A stretch of DNA of 64,000 bases from an uncultured Kordiimonas sp. (GCA_947503625.1 CANNEK010000003.1:682001-746000); one strand, 5' to 3'. Positions 45,644 to 55,135 are shown, counted from the first letter of the stretch. Numbers and translations are program-made. Notes: generated by a model from the sequence alone, not told the origin.

Positions 45644-45919
45644 TTAAGAGCCGCCGTCTTCAAATGTCGGCATCGGCGAACCGTCGGTACGGCAGCCATA
45701 AGCCATGCCCAGGCCTTCATCCTTGCGGTTGATGACAAAACTTGATGTTCCCTTGGGACAGTTAAAACCATCCCGATCGCCATTTGGCAGCGTTACGGTG
45801 ATGCGATCATGGTCATAATTACTACTGTGTCTGTTGACGCCGTCTTCCGAAATGGAAACCGAGCAGGCGCCAAGACCTAGGCAAACTGCAGACGCAATTA
45901 TAGTGTTAAGTGTTTTCAT
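45644..45919 (-). CDS. Small putative lipoprotein
   Basis: A 91-residue protein with lipobox LGAC at Cys19. The mature part has two further Cys (NCPKG, GCRTDG), likely a disulfide. No family recognised. GAGGATTAACCCC precedes the ATG. It is followed by a terminator, so it is probably monocistronic. Confidence 0.65.
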   Translation of the reverse strand: MKTLNTIIASAVCLGLGACSVSISEDGVNRHSSNYDHDRITVTLPNGDRDGFNCPKGTSSFVINRKDEGLGMAYGCRTDGSPMPTFEDGGS

Positions 45920-46013
45920 GGGGTTAATCCTCTTGTCTGTCGTTGTGTGGATAGTTCTTTTTATTTATATTTTTGATGTATCGCGACAGACCAAGAATTA
46001 CAAGCTTTTCAGT

Positions 46014-48071
46014 TTAAAACGCTGCTGCGACCCCGACCCGCAGAAAACGCCGCTGAGCGATGGTTTCAAGATCGGAAGAAGACAAGGCAGAAACAACCCG
46101 GGCATTAAAAAGGTTTTCGGCATTCGCGGTCAGTTGAACAGTATCAGTGATTTCAAACGCCGCCCCCAGATTGAAGGTGACCACATCGCCCAATAAGCGC
46201 GTGTTCAAATCATCATCAAACTGCTCGCCCATATACCGGGCTTCAATCCGCCACCAGCCACGGTCCATGTTTTGGGTAATACTGACGGTCGCGCTGTGAC
46301 GCGGGGTTTGTACGGGCCGGTTGCCGACAAGCGCCGGGTTGGCATCAAACGCCGTAATGCGAGAGCGGGCATAGAGATACTGACCACGCAGCTCAAGCGA
46401 ACCATCAAGCTCGACGCGACCTTCAAGCTCAATACCGTCGATGGTGGTTCGGTCGATGTTGGCGCGCTGACGCAAAACACCACCACCGGGTACAAAACCG
46501 CCAAGCGGGAAGAAACCCGGGCCAAAGCCAATCGTCACATTGCCAACACCGTCATTGAGCCAGTTCCTGAAGTAAGTCACGCTGGCGCTGACGGTATTCA
46601 AAGGTTGATAATCCAACCCAAGCTCCACGCCATAGAGCGTTTCAGGCCGAAGATCGGGATTGGCTTCCGTGATGTCATTTACCACGCGGAAGGGCCGGTA
46701 ATATTCATTGAGTGTTGGTAACCGCCAGCTCTTGAAAGCTGCCGCCCGCAGGCCAATTGCACCAGTCAGCTGTTTTTCATAACCCAAACGCCCGCTAGCG
46801 ACCCAGTCGCCCCGGTTGGGGACATCATCCTGCCGCACAAGAGAGCCATCAACGATATTGGTTTCAACCCGTTCGCCGCCAAATGTCCGCCAACGGTCAA
46901 CGCGTGCGGTTGCTGAAAGCGAGCCCCACGAACCCGAGTTCGCGTACTCCGCATATCCACCCAAAATCCACTGGTCGCCTCCTGCCCGTCGCTGGCGGGT
47001 AAAGCCTGCGCCAAGGTTGCGAAAACGTTCGTTGGTTTCACCGCTCATGCGGCGGCCATCAAGGCCCAGTTCAAGCCCGCCAAATTGCACACGCGCCAGA
47101 AACCCGGCGCCGGTTGCCGGTACGTCAAACTGGTCCAGCACCGCACGTTCGGTGGTGCGCTCATCACGCGCAGACGCGAACACATTGGCAAATTCCCGCT
47201 CACGGTAATAGAGCGTCAGTTCATAAGCCGTGCCGTTTGAAGGCTTGTGCAGCAGCCGCAAGGATGTGTCGATGGCGTCCGTTTCGTTGATGGCCAGCGA
47301 GAAACCGTTGACCCGGCTCTCGCCGTATACCCGCGCCCGGGCAGTCAGCGTGGTCTCGGCAGAAAACTTGTGGGCATAGGACGCGCCAACAGAATAGGCA
47401 TCACTTGCCGCGCGTGCATCCACAGGCCCCCGGTCCGCTTGATCCAGAAGGAAATCACCATCGGTCTCAAAATAGCCGCCATCCAGCGTGAAGTCGCCGT
47501 GCGGCGCATAAAATACCGCGCTGCCGGAAACGCCAAAGCTATCGTCAGAGCCGTAAAAGCCCGAAATGGAATTCTGCGCTATGGACTCAAGATCAACAGC
47601 ACCCGCAAGCGCCTGTGCACCAAATGCACCCGGCGAACCACCCCGACGTACTCGCGCCGTTCCGACGGCAGCGCCTTGGTAGCCTGACCAATACACCCAA
47701 CCACCAAAAGGATCGTTTTGCGGCACGCCATCCAGCGTAACAAGTACGCGACCGGCCCCATTGGCGCCCACACCGCGCATGGAAAGCCCCTGTGTGGTCG
47801 GGTGAGCGGTGAAGCTGTTGGCACGCCGGAACAGGCTAACGCCGGGCACACTGCCAAGCGCACTATCAAGCCTGAGAACAGCCTGTTCCCGAACATCAAC
47901 AATAGCGACCTTCTGGCCGGTAGATCGAACAGGTAACCTGTTGCCCGAGACCGTTATTTCCTCAAGCCCAATGTTTCGCTGCGGGTTATTCGGTTGCTGG
48001 GCCCTTGCGGCGAGGTTTAACGTCGTCAGAAGTGACAAGGCCACCGTTGTTTTCAAAATTGGTGCGTACAT
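46014..48071 (-). CDS. TonB-dependent outer-membrane receptor
   Basis: About 685 residues with a signal peptide (ends AARA). The plug domain is clear: LGSVPGVSLFRRANSF, then TQGLSMRGVGANGAGRVLVTLDG. The barrel ends in RFLRVGVAAAF with a terminal Phe, as in outer-membrane beta-barrels. It takes up an unknown ligand using TonB. It is encoded with a cytochrome c and a PQQ-type sugar dehydrogenase on overlapping genes, so PQQ or a related cofactor is a reasonable guess, not proven. Starts at 48071 (ATG) or 48056 (TTG) both overlap the cytochrome gene. Confidence 0.85.
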   Translation of the reverse strand: MYAPILKTTVALSLLTTLNLAARAQQPNNPQRNIGLEEITVSGNRLPVRSTGQKVAIVDVREQAVLRLDSALGSVPGVSLFRRANSFTAHPTTQGLSMRGVGANGAGRVLVTLDGVPQNDPFGGWVYWSGYQGAAVGTARVRRGGSPGAFGAQALAGAVDLESIAQNSISGFYGSDDSFGVSGSAVFYAPHGDFTLDGGYFETDGDFLLDQADRGPVDARAASDAYSVGASYAHKFSAETTLTARARVYGESRVNGFSLAINETDAIDTSLRLLHKPSNGTAYELTLYYREREFANVFASARDERTTERAVLDQFDVPATGAGFLARVQFGGLELGLDGRRMSGETNERFRNLGAGFTRQRRAGGDQWILGGYAEYANSGSWGSLSATARVDRWRTFGGERVETNIVDGSLVRQDDVPNRGDWVASGRLGYEKQLTGAIGLRAAAFKSWRLPTLNEYYRPFRVVNDITEANPDLRPETLYGVELGLDYQPLNTVSASVTYFRNWLNDGVGNVTIGFGPGFFPLGGFVPGGGVLRQRANIDRTTIDGIELEGRVELDGSLELRGQYLYARSRITAFDANPALVGNRPVQTPRHSATVSITQNMDRGWWRIEARYMGEQFDDDLNTRLLGDVVTFNLGAAFEITDTVQLTANAENLFNARVVSALSSSDLETIAQRRFLRVGVAAAF

Positions 48072-48381
48072 AAGTGGCAATCATCGCTATTTCGAGGTCG
48101 GTTAAATAATCGAAAGCAGGCATTTCGTTGGAATAGTCACCCTCGTTCGGCGCCATCGCAGCGCTGCCAAAGAGGATCATGTCAATCACACCGCCCTTCG
48201 GGCCATTCGCGCGCGGGCGGCTGATCAGTTCAGGCTGCAGCATGGGCACACCACCACCATCATACTGGTGGCAAGCCGCACAATGGGTTTCATAAAGGGC
48301 TTTTCCGTCATTATCCTGAGCACCCGCTGCGGAGGCCGCGGTTGCTATCATTGTTACTGCAAACAGCTTAATCGCCGTCAT
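47986..48381 (-). CDS. Class I cytochrome c, periplasmic
   Basis: A 131-residue protein with a signal peptide (ends GAQ). A CAACHQ motif binds haem, and the distal Met is probably in SNEMPAF. It should accept electrons from the dehydrogenase encoded immediately upstream (14-base overlap) and pass them to the respiratory chain. GGAGAGTAACGT precedes the ATG. Its 3' end overlaps the TonB-receptor gene by about 85 bases in another frame. Confidence 0.85.
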   Translation of the reverse strand: MTAIKLFAVTMIATAASAAGAQDNDGKALYETHCAACHQYDGGGVPMLQPELISRPRANGPKGGVIDMILFGSAAMAPNEGDYSNEMPAFDYLTDLEIAMIATYVRTNFENNGGLVTSDDVKPRRKGPATE

Positions 48382-49654
48382 ACGTTACTCTCCAAACACG
48401 TCCACCCGACATCAGGCTTGATATATAGATAGCGCCGTCAGGCCCTTCAGCAAGACCCATGGGGCGGTGTACCGCATTTCTGGGGTTCATGACCGGGTCC
48501 GGCCCGGCAAAACCATTGGCAAAGGTGACCCAGTCACCCGAGACATTGCCTTCATCATCCAGCGGCACATAAACCACGCGGTAACCCTGTTGTGGCAACG
48601 GTGCCCGGTTCCATGATCCATGGAAAGCGATATAGGCACCTTTGCGATAATCAGCGGGCATTGCATCGTTTTCAAGGAACATCATGCCGTTGGGGGCCCA
48701 GTGGCCGGGGAAACCAACGAGAGGATCCTGACCTTCATCGGAAACAGTTTTGCCATCGCCGCCGTATTCCGGCATCACCATACGTTCGCCCTTCATATGG
48801 TCATAATAACTATAGGGCCAGCCAACGTCGGAACCATCTTCGAGGCGGTGAAACTCTTCCGACGGCAGCTCGGCACTCTGCTCGTTCGTGAATATATCCG
48901 GGAAGAAGCTCGCAAACTGGTCGCGCCCGTGCTGCGCCATGTAAAGCGCATCGGCATGGGTGTTCCAGGCAAGTGCAAGACCGTTTCTGATACCGGTTGA
49001 ATAGAGGTGACCATCCGCCATCTGGTCCTGGTTTGGTTTGTCTGCATCAAAGCGCCAGATGCCGGCATATTTTTCAAGAATCGGACATGGACGCATGCCA
49101 GGCGAGCCCTTCTTGCGCATCTCACGCATGCACGCGTTTGAGGGCGCGCCAACATTCACATACATGTTGCCGTCGCCATCAAAGGTGAAATTTTTGGAGG
49201 CGTGCTGGGTTTCCTCAACAAATCCTTCTGCGATAATAGTGCCGTCGCCTGACGGTGCACCACTTTCCGGCAATGGCCAGCGCATGATGGCTGTGTCGGT
49301 GGAATAATATAGATGCCCATCATGGAAGCCCACGCCGGAACCCTGCAGGCCTTCGGCAAAATACTGGCGTTCGTTTGATCGGCCATCACCGTCCGGGTCA
49401 TAAAGAGCGACAGCGCCCATGCCGCGCACAGACCGACGCAAAGCAACATAAACCCAGCCATTGGGTGCGGCTACGATGTGCCGCGCCTGTCCGATATCAT
49501 CGGCGAACACGGTGGCTTTAAACCCAGCAGGAAGGCTGATACCGGTCTCGGGGTCTGCGAGCACAGTGTCCGACACGCCAGCGGGTGCCAGAGCATACGC
49601 ACTGCCAGCCAACACAGAGGCAAACACGCCTGCGCTATATATTTTTCCTATCAT
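48368..49654 (-). CDS. PQQ-dependent sugar dehydrogenase (sorbosone-dehydrogenase-like)
   Basis: A 428-residue exported beta-propeller enzyme with a signal peptide. The C-terminal part contains GHWAPNGMMFLENDAMPADY, FHGSWNRAPLPQQGYRV and RPMGLAEGPDGAIYISS, matching L-sorbosone/aldose dehydrogenases that use PQQ. It likely oxidises a sugar or alcohol in the periplasm and passes electrons to the cytochrome encoded next. ATG 49654 has GGGGAGAAAA upstream; a perfect TATAAT sits on its strand at 49749-49754. The true substrate is unknown and no pqq synthesis genes are in view. Confidence 0.85.
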   Translation of the reverse strand: MIGKIYSAGVFASVLAGSAYALAPAGVSDTVLADPETGISLPAGFKATVFADDIGQARHIVAAPNGWVYVALRRSVRGMGAVALYDPDGDGRSNERQYFAEGLQGSGVGFHDGHLYYSTDTAIMRWPLPESGAPSGDGTIIAEGFVEETQHASKNFTFDGDGNMYVNVGAPSNACMREMRKKGSPGMRPCPILEKYAGIWRFDADKPNQDQMADGHLYSTGIRNGLALAWNTHADALYMAQHGRDQFASFFPDIFTNEQSAELPSEEFHRLEDGSDVGWPYSYYDHMKGERMVMPEYGGDGKTVSDEGQDPLVGFPGHWAPNGMMFLENDAMPADYRKGAYIAFHGSWNRAPLPQQGYRVVYVPLDDEGNVSGDWVTFANGFAGPDPVMNPRNAVHRPMGLAEGPDGAIYISSLMSGGRVWRVTYDGD

Positions 49655-49807
49655 AACTTTTCTCCCCACCAGTTAACGCCCATGTTGGCGATATGCTATA
49701 GCTGCACCATAGCGATTTTAGAAACACAATAAAATGTGATTGCGTTACATTATAGCGAAAGTCAATTCGACAAATCTGTAGACCCGTCTTCGAAAGTGAA
49801 CCTCTGT

Positions 49808-50419
49808 ATGGCTGATACCTCGTTTAACGCGCCCAACGCGGCAACCTATGACCTCTTGATGACGCGGCGGTCTGTGAAATCCCGCGACATGCAGGGTCCT
49901 GGGCCGGACCGTGCAATGCTTGAAAAAATTCTAGCGGCGGGCATCCGCGTGCCGGACCATGGCAAGCTTGCGCCCTGGCGTTTTGTCGTGCTTGAGGGAG
50001 AGGCCCGTGAAAAACTTGGAGACGCCATCTGTGCAGCCCTTGTCAAAGAACAGGAAACCAGCGAAAAAACTGCCGAGCGCATGAAAGGCTATGCGACGCA
50101 GGGGCCGGTTCTGGTGGTGGCTATCTTCTCACCCAAATTTCACCCGGCCATACCGGAATGGGAACAGCAGCTTTCCACAGGTGCCGCCTGCCAGAACATG
50201 CTCATCGCTGCTACGGCACTCGGCGTTGCGGCGCAGTGGCTAACAGGCTGGGGTAGCTACAGCCCATCGGTGCGCGACGAATTGAAGATGGCAGCAGATG
50301 AACGCATTGCAGGCTTTTTGTTCTTTGGAAACCACGGACCGGATCAACCAACAGAACGGCCACGCCCCGAACTTGCAAATCACGTAATATGGGGATGGCC
50401 AGCTGATGCTGTTGAGTAA
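49808..50419 (+). CDS. Nitroreductase-family FMN oxidoreductase
   Basis: A 203-residue protein. RRSVKSRDM at the N-terminus binds FMN phosphate, PDHGKLAPWRFVVLEG and GAACQNMLIAATALGVAAQWLTG are typical of the YdjA-like nitroreductase group. It would use NAD(P)H to reduce an unknown substrate. ATG 49808 gives the usual length. It overlaps selO by 14 bases. Confidence 0.85.
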   Translation: MADTSFNAPNAATYDLLMTRRSVKSRDMQGPGPDRAMLEKILAAGIRVPDHGKLAPWRFVVLEGEAREKLGDAICAALVKEQETSEKTAERMKGYATQGPVLVVAIFSPKFHPAIPEWEQQLSTGAACQNMLIAATALGVAAQWLTGWGSYSPSVRDELKMAADERIAGFLFFGNHGPDQPTERPRPELANHVIWGWPADAVE

Positions 50420-51824
50420 AACATACAGGCCTGCAACCACCTTTTTACGTTTGGGTGAAGGCTTTGCGGACCCGGTGGAAGCTGCTAACTTTCCCGAAAC
50501 CACCATTCGCTACCGCAATGACCGAGCCGCAAAAACCGTAGGCCTTGATGGCCTGTCGGACGAAGAATGGGCGCGTCATTTTGGTCGTTTTGAACCCCTG
50601 CCCGGTTCGCTGCCCGAACCGCTGGCCCAGCGATATCACGGGCATCAGTTCAGACACTATAACCCGCAGATCGGGGACGGACGCGGATTCCTGTTTGCAC
50701 AAATGACTGACAGTCACGGCCGCCTGATGGACCTGGGCACCAAAGGCAGTGGCACCACGCCCTACAGCCGCTCGGGCGATGGCAGGCTGACGCTCAAGGG
50801 CGGCGTTCGCGAAATCATGGCAACCGAAATGCTTGAAGCACTCGGCGTCAACACCTCGAAAACCTTCTCCATCATTGAAACAGGCGAAAGCTTACACCGC
50901 GGCGACGAACCTTCGCCGACACGATCTGCCGTTATGGTGCGGCTGAACCATGGCCATATTCGTATCGGTACGTTCCAGCGCCATGCATTTTATTCAGACA
51001 CAGAACGCCTTGAAGCGCTGGTTGATTATTGCCTGAAGAATTACTTCAGCGCGGACCCTGCTGGTTCCGCGCAAGACCGTGCGCTGCAGTTCCTCGGGTT
51101 GGTGACAGAACGAGTTGCCGTCCAGGCCGCAGAGATCATGGCTGCCGGTTTTGTGCACGGGGTGCTGAACACCGATAATATCAATATTACCGGTGAGGTG
51201 TTTGATTTTGGCCCCTGGCGTTTCCTGCCGACGATGGATCTTGCCTTCACCGCCGCGTATTTTGATGAAAACGGGCTGTATGCGTTTGGTCGCCAGCCTG
51301 ATGCACTGCACTGGAATATCTACCAGCTTGGTGGAACATTGGCTGATATATGCGAAGAAAGCGAACTAAAGCGTGTGCTTGGCGATTTCCCGCGCCTCTA
51401 TCAGGATGCTATCCGTGAAAAACTCTTGAAACGGCTGGGTGTAAAGGCAAAGGGCGATACCGAGGATGACGCCCTTCTGACACATGTAAACGAATTCATG
51501 GCTAAAGAGAACTTCCCGTACGAGCGATTTTTCTTTGACTGGTACGGCGGCAGCGCCAGCGCGGAACGTGCAATCAACGGCCCGGAAGCCCACAGATACG
51601 GCAAAGACAGCTACGCGCCACTGCGTGACACTTTAACAAGCTATCAACCATCCAATGCCCAGGCGCTGAGTACCAGCTATTTTCTCGGCGAAGGGCCGGA
51701 AACACTGCTGATTGAGGAAGTGGAAGCTTTGTGGGCTCCTATCGCCAACGAAGATAACTGGGCACCACTATATAACAAGATTGAGCGTATCAGGGAGATG
51801 GGCGCTGCTCTCCAGAGCAACTGA
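50406..51824 (+). CDS. selO: Protein adenylyltransferase SelO (YdiU)
   Basis: A 472-residue pseudokinase-fold enzyme, the usual SelO length. LDLGTKGSGTTPYSRSGDGRLTLKGGVREI, the GVLNTDNINITGEVFDFGPW active-site segment and the FRHYNPQIGDGRGFL motif are all present. SelO transfers AMP to Ser/Thr/Tyr of proteins and responds to oxidative stress in other bacteria. There is no C-terminal selenocysteine, as is normal in bacterial copies. It starts inside the nitroreductase gene, suggesting co-translation. Confidence 0.93.
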   Translation: MLLSKTYRPATTFLRLGEGFADPVEAANFPETTIRYRNDRAAKTVGLDGLSDEEWARHFGRFEPLPGSLPEPLAQRYHGHQFRHYNPQIGDGRGFLFAQMTDSHGRLMDLGTKGSGTTPYSRSGDGRLTLKGGVREIMATEMLEALGVNTSKTFSIIETGESLHRGDEPSPTRSAVMVRLNHGHIRIGTFQRHAFYSDTERLEALVDYCLKNYFSADPAGSAQDRALQFLGLVTERVAVQAAEIMAAGFVHGVLNTDNINITGEVFDFGPWRFLPTMDLAFTAAYFDENGLYAFGRQPDALHWNIYQLGGTLADICEESELKRVLGDFPRLYQDAIREKLLKRLGVKAKGDTEDDALLTHVNEFMAKENFPYERFFFDWYGGSASAERAINGPEAHRYGKDSYAPLRDTLTSYQPSNAQALSTSYFLGEGPETLLIEEVEALWAPIANEDNWAPLYNKIERIREMGAALQSN

Positions 51825-51925
51825 CCCCGGAGCAAAAGGTTCGTGCAAAAACCGGGCTTCATGCTACCGTCATACCTGTGCGGTATCTGACCAAAGTGTC
51901 AGCTTTGAAATTCGGGGGACAATTG

Positions 51926-53209
51926 ATGAAAGCCTTAATCATCCGCCTCACTGCGGCGATCACTTTGACAATGTCACTTATTGTGGTGAACGGGGTTGCC
52001 ACCGCAAACGACGAAATCGTTATCCTCGTCGGCATTGATGGACTGCGAGCCGATGCGATCGACCGGGCCAATGCCCCCAACATGCGGGCACTTGCCTCAG
52101 GTGGTGTGCGTGCTGTCGGCATGCGGCCGGCGATGCCGTCCAAAACATTTGTCAATCTGTACTCGATCGCCACCGGCCTGCACCCTAAAAACCATGGTAT
52201 CGTTTCCAACTATTTCTTCGACCGGAAAATTGGCCGCGAGATGGACCGCAGCCGGGATATTCAGGATGCCGCATGGTGGGGCGGTGAACCAATTTGGGTC
52301 ACGGCGGAAAAACAAGGCGTGAAAACCGCCACCAATACCTGGCTGGGTGCTGAAGCACCGATTGGGGGTATTCAGCCAACCTATTGGAACCCCTATACCA
52401 AAAGCCATGACCCGGATGTATATGCAGCACGCGTTATGCAGTTGATGGAGTGGGTCGATAAGCCCGCCGACGAAGGCGCACGCTTTGGTACACTGTATTT
52501 CTCGGCCGTTGATGACGCCGCACACCAGAACCGGGTGAATTCACCTGTGGAGCTCCAGGCGATCGAGATGCTTGATGATCAGGTTGGTCTTCTTGTCAAA
52601 GAGCTGAAGGCCCGTAACCTTTATGACAAGACCAACATTATCATCGTGTCAGACCACGGCATGAGCGACCTGTCTCCGGATCGCATCATTAATCTGGACC
52701 CGGTTATGGATGTCACGCCCTTCATCACGCCCGACTGGAACAGGCGCTATGGCGCGGCTTATCTGGCCTTCATGAATCTTTACGGTGACGATGCAGCAAT
52801 TGAACAGGCTTACCAGAAATTCAAAGGCTCCCACCCCAACATGACGGTACTGCGCAAAGGCTCGTTTCCAGAAAACTATCATTTTGATCACCCGGACCGC
52901 GAACCAGACCTGATGCTGCTCGCTGATCCGGGCTGGATTATCTATGCGACGGAAGACCAGACGACCCCGCCGCCAAAGGTACTGCCGTTCCTGAAAGCGA
53001 CACATGGCTACGACAATCGCCATCCGGAGATGCGAGCCACTTTCATTGCAACAGGACCATCCTTTGAAAAAGGGTTGTCGGTGCAACCTTTCGATAACAT
53101 CGAGGTCTACGGCATGATCGCCTGCGCGCTAGGTATTGCCCCCGCCGAGACAGACGGGGACATCAACAATGTTACGCATTTCATGACGCGGTCTTGCAAT
53201 CAGGATTAG
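51926..53209 (+). CDS. Alkaline-phosphatase-superfamily phosphodiesterase (ENPP type), exported
   Basis: A 427-residue protein with a signal peptide (ends VATA). VGIDGLRADAIDRANAPN supplies the first metal Asp. The nucleophile Thr is in AMPSKTFVNLYSIATGLHPKNHGIVSN, and VSDHGMSD gives later metal ligands. This is the nucleotide pyrophosphatase/phosphodiesterase arrangement. It should hydrolyse phosphodiester or pyrophosphate bonds outside the cytoplasm. ATG 51926 follows GGGGGAC. Confidence 0.88.
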   Translation: MKALIIRLTAAITLTMSLIVVNGVATANDEIVILVGIDGLRADAIDRANAPNMRALASGGVRAVGMRPAMPSKTFVNLYSIATGLHPKNHGIVSNYFFDRKIGREMDRSRDIQDAAWWGGEPIWVTAEKQGVKTATNTWLGAEAPIGGIQPTYWNPYTKSHDPDVYAARVMQLMEWVDKPADEGARFGTLYFSAVDDAAHQNRVNSPVELQAIEMLDDQVGLLVKELKARNLYDKTNIIIVSDHGMSDLSPDRIINLDPVMDVTPFITPDWNRRYGAAYLAFMNLYGDDAAIEQAYQKFKGSHPNMTVLRKGSFPENYHFDHPDREPDLMLLADPGWIIYATEDQTTPPPKVLPFLKATHGYDNRHPEMRATFIATGPSFEKGLSVQPFDNIEVYGMIACALGIAPAETDGDINNVTHFMTRSCNQD

Positions 53210-53229
53210 GCAAGTGACCACACCAGTGA

Positions 53230-53688
53230 CTAGGCTTTTTCGCTCTCGTTCAGCATCAGGTCTGCCTTGCCGCTGACTTTCCTGAGAACGATGTACATCA
53301 GCAAGCCAATCGGCCCGGCGAGATAGGCAAAGACAAGGCAAGGCACAACCATGAAATGATTGACACCGCGCCTGACACTGTCGCGCCCGATCCACGCACC
53401 AACGAACAGATCAAACACAAGATAATGCGCCCAGCCCATCAGCGTAACGTTTGGATGGGAAAAAGCGATCATGATCGTCTCCAGCGTCGCAAACCCGCCA
53501 CCCTCGGCGTTTTCACCAAAGGCAAGCGCCCGGATCCAAAGCACAAGATAAAAAAGCCCGAAAACCAGCGGATAAAAACCGCTGTGAACCAATTTTTGTG
53601 TGATCCCGTGCCTGGGCAAAAGTACCAGCAGCAACCATGCAGGCATCACCGCCAGATTGATTGCGGAATAAAGTGTTTCGTATGACAT
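53230..53688 (-). CDS. ABA4-like (DUF4281) membrane protein
   Basis: A 152-residue membrane protein with about four helices. HPNVTLMGWAHYLVFDLFVGAWIGRDS is the conserved core of the DUF4281/ABA4 family. In plants ABA4 is needed for neoxanthin formation, while bacterial members are unassigned. The Shine-Dalgarno GGGGAG sits inside the terminator arm of the upstream gene. It is convergent with the phosphodiesterase gene. Confidence 0.85.
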   Translation of the reverse strand: MSYETLYSAINLAVMPAWLLLVLLPRHGITQKLVHSGFYPLVFGLFYLVLWIRALAFGENAEGGGFATLETIMIAFSHPNVTLMGWAHYLVFDLFVGAWIGRDSVRRGVNHFMVVPCLVFAYLAGPIGLLMYIVLRKVSGKADLMLNESEKA

Positions 53689-53721
53689 AAAAAAGCTCCC
53701 CAGCTTGTTCCGGAGAGCTTT
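53689..53721 (-). terminator. Intrinsic terminator after the aldehyde dehydrogenase gene
   Basis: On the minus strand, AAAGCTCTCC (53712-53721) pairs with GGGGAGCTTT (53692-53701), with one mismatch, followed by a T-run directly before the ATG of the ABA4-like gene. The 3' arm contains that gene's ribosome site. Confidence 0.6.
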
Positions 53722-53746
53722 ACACGATAGTGACCCCGATTGAAAG

Positions 53747-55135
53747 TTAACCTGTTTTGATAACCGCCATCTTGTCCTGCATCATGTCATGCATGGTGTA
53801 GCCTATACCGCCCGTATTGTAGCCGGAATGCCTGCGCCCGGCGAACGGCATCCAGTCAACACGAAAAGCCGTATGGTCATTGACCATGACTGCGGTGGCA
53901 TCCAGCTTCCGGACGGCCATCATGGCAGTATCCAGATTCCGGCTGAACACCGATGCCTGAAACGCATAAGGTAACGAGTTCGCTGTGTCGATAGCATCTT
54001 CAATGGTGTCGTATCCGTAAACGCAGACAACCGGCCCGAAAATTTCCTGAGTCGTCACGCGGGCATCGTTGGCAGGATCAAGCAAAACCGTTGGCGCATA
54101 GGATGTTTTGCCAAGGCGTTTTCCACCCGTGACAAGTGTTGCACCGCCGGCCAAAGCCTCGTTCACCCATTCCTCAACCCGGTCAACCTCTGCAGGGCGG
54201 ATCAGGGGGCCGCAGTCAACCGTGCCGTCCGTGGCGTTACCAACTTTCAATTGGTTCGCGGCCTCGGCAATCCTGCAGGCGATATCTTGCGCTTGCACCT
54301 TTGGGGCAAATACACGCTGCACAGATACACACACCTGACCGGAATGGTAAAAACCACCTTTGACCAGCGATGGGATCATCGAGGCCACATCCGCCGTTTC
54401 ATCAATAATCACCGGCGCAGCACCGCCGTGTTCCAGAGCGCATCGTGTCCCTGGTGCCAGCTTTGAACGCAGCATCCAGCCAACGCGTGCAGATCCGATG
54501 AAAGACAGGAAGGCCACGCGGTCATCCGTAATCATTTTTTCCGCTGTTTCATTGTCGCAGGCAACAAAACGGCACCATTCTTCCGGCAAACCGGCTTCAT
54601 AAAGAATATCAACAAAGGTCTTGCACGACAGCGGTGTATCGCCCGCGGGCTTCACGATCACCGGACACCCGGTTGCCACAGCAGGCCCAACCTGATGAAC
54701 GATTAAATTCAGGGGATGATTGAAGGCACTTGCGGCAATCACAACACCTATCGGCTCGCGGCTGGTGAAAGCCATGCGGCCTGCCCCCGCTTCCGTCAGG
54801 TCCATGGGGACTTGCTTGCCAGCCATCTGACCGATTTCCTGCGCACACAAACCCATGCCGTCTATAGCCCTGGTGACCTCCACTCTTGCATCAACAAGCG
54901 GCTTGCCGCCTTCGTCTGCGATCAGAAAGGCCAGATCATCAAATCTTTCCTGCATCAGTCCGGCGGCTTTTTGCAATATTTCTATCCGCTTATAAGCTGG
55001 CAACAATGCATCTGTGTCGCGATGCAGCTTGTGAGCGGCCGCCAGCAATGGCTCCACATCCTGCCATGAAGACACCGGAACCTCGCCGATATTCTCCAGA
55101 CTATAAGGATTAACAACCTTCAGCATTTCGGTCAT
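53747..55135 (-). CDS. NAD(P)+-dependent aldehyde dehydrogenase
   Basis: A 462-residue aldehyde dehydrogenase. The catalytic Cys is in HSGQVCVSVQRVF, the general base Glu is in ALEHGGAAPVI, and coenzyme-binding sequence VIVKPAGDTPLSC is present. MVNDHTAFRVDWMPFAGRRHSG near the end is typical of lactaldehyde/succinate-semialdehyde-like members. Its start overlaps the stop of the TPP-enzyme gene as ATGA, so the two are co-translated. The aldehyde substrate is unknown. Confidence 0.92.
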   Translation of the reverse strand: MTEMLKVVNPYSLENIGEVPVSSWQDVEPLLAAAHKLHRDTDALLPAYKRIEILQKAAGLMQERFDDLAFLIADEGGKPLVDARVEVTRAIDGMGLCAQEIGQMAGKQVPMDLTEAGAGRMAFTSREPIGVVIAASAFNHPLNLIVHQVGPAVATGCPVIVKPAGDTPLSCKTFVDILYEAGLPEEWCRFVACDNETAEKMITDDRVAFLSFIGSARVGWMLRSKLAPGTRCALEHGGAAPVIIDETADVASMIPSLVKGGFYHSGQVCVSVQRVFAPKVQAQDIACRIAEAANQLKVGNATDGTVDCGPLIRPAEVDRVEEWVNEALAGGATLVTGGKRLGKTSYAPTVLLDPANDARVTTQEIFGPVVCVYGYDTIEDAIDTANSLPYAFQASVFSRNLDTAMMAVRKLDATAVMVNDHTAFRVDWMPFAGRRHSGYNTGGIGYTMHDMMQDKMAVIKTG

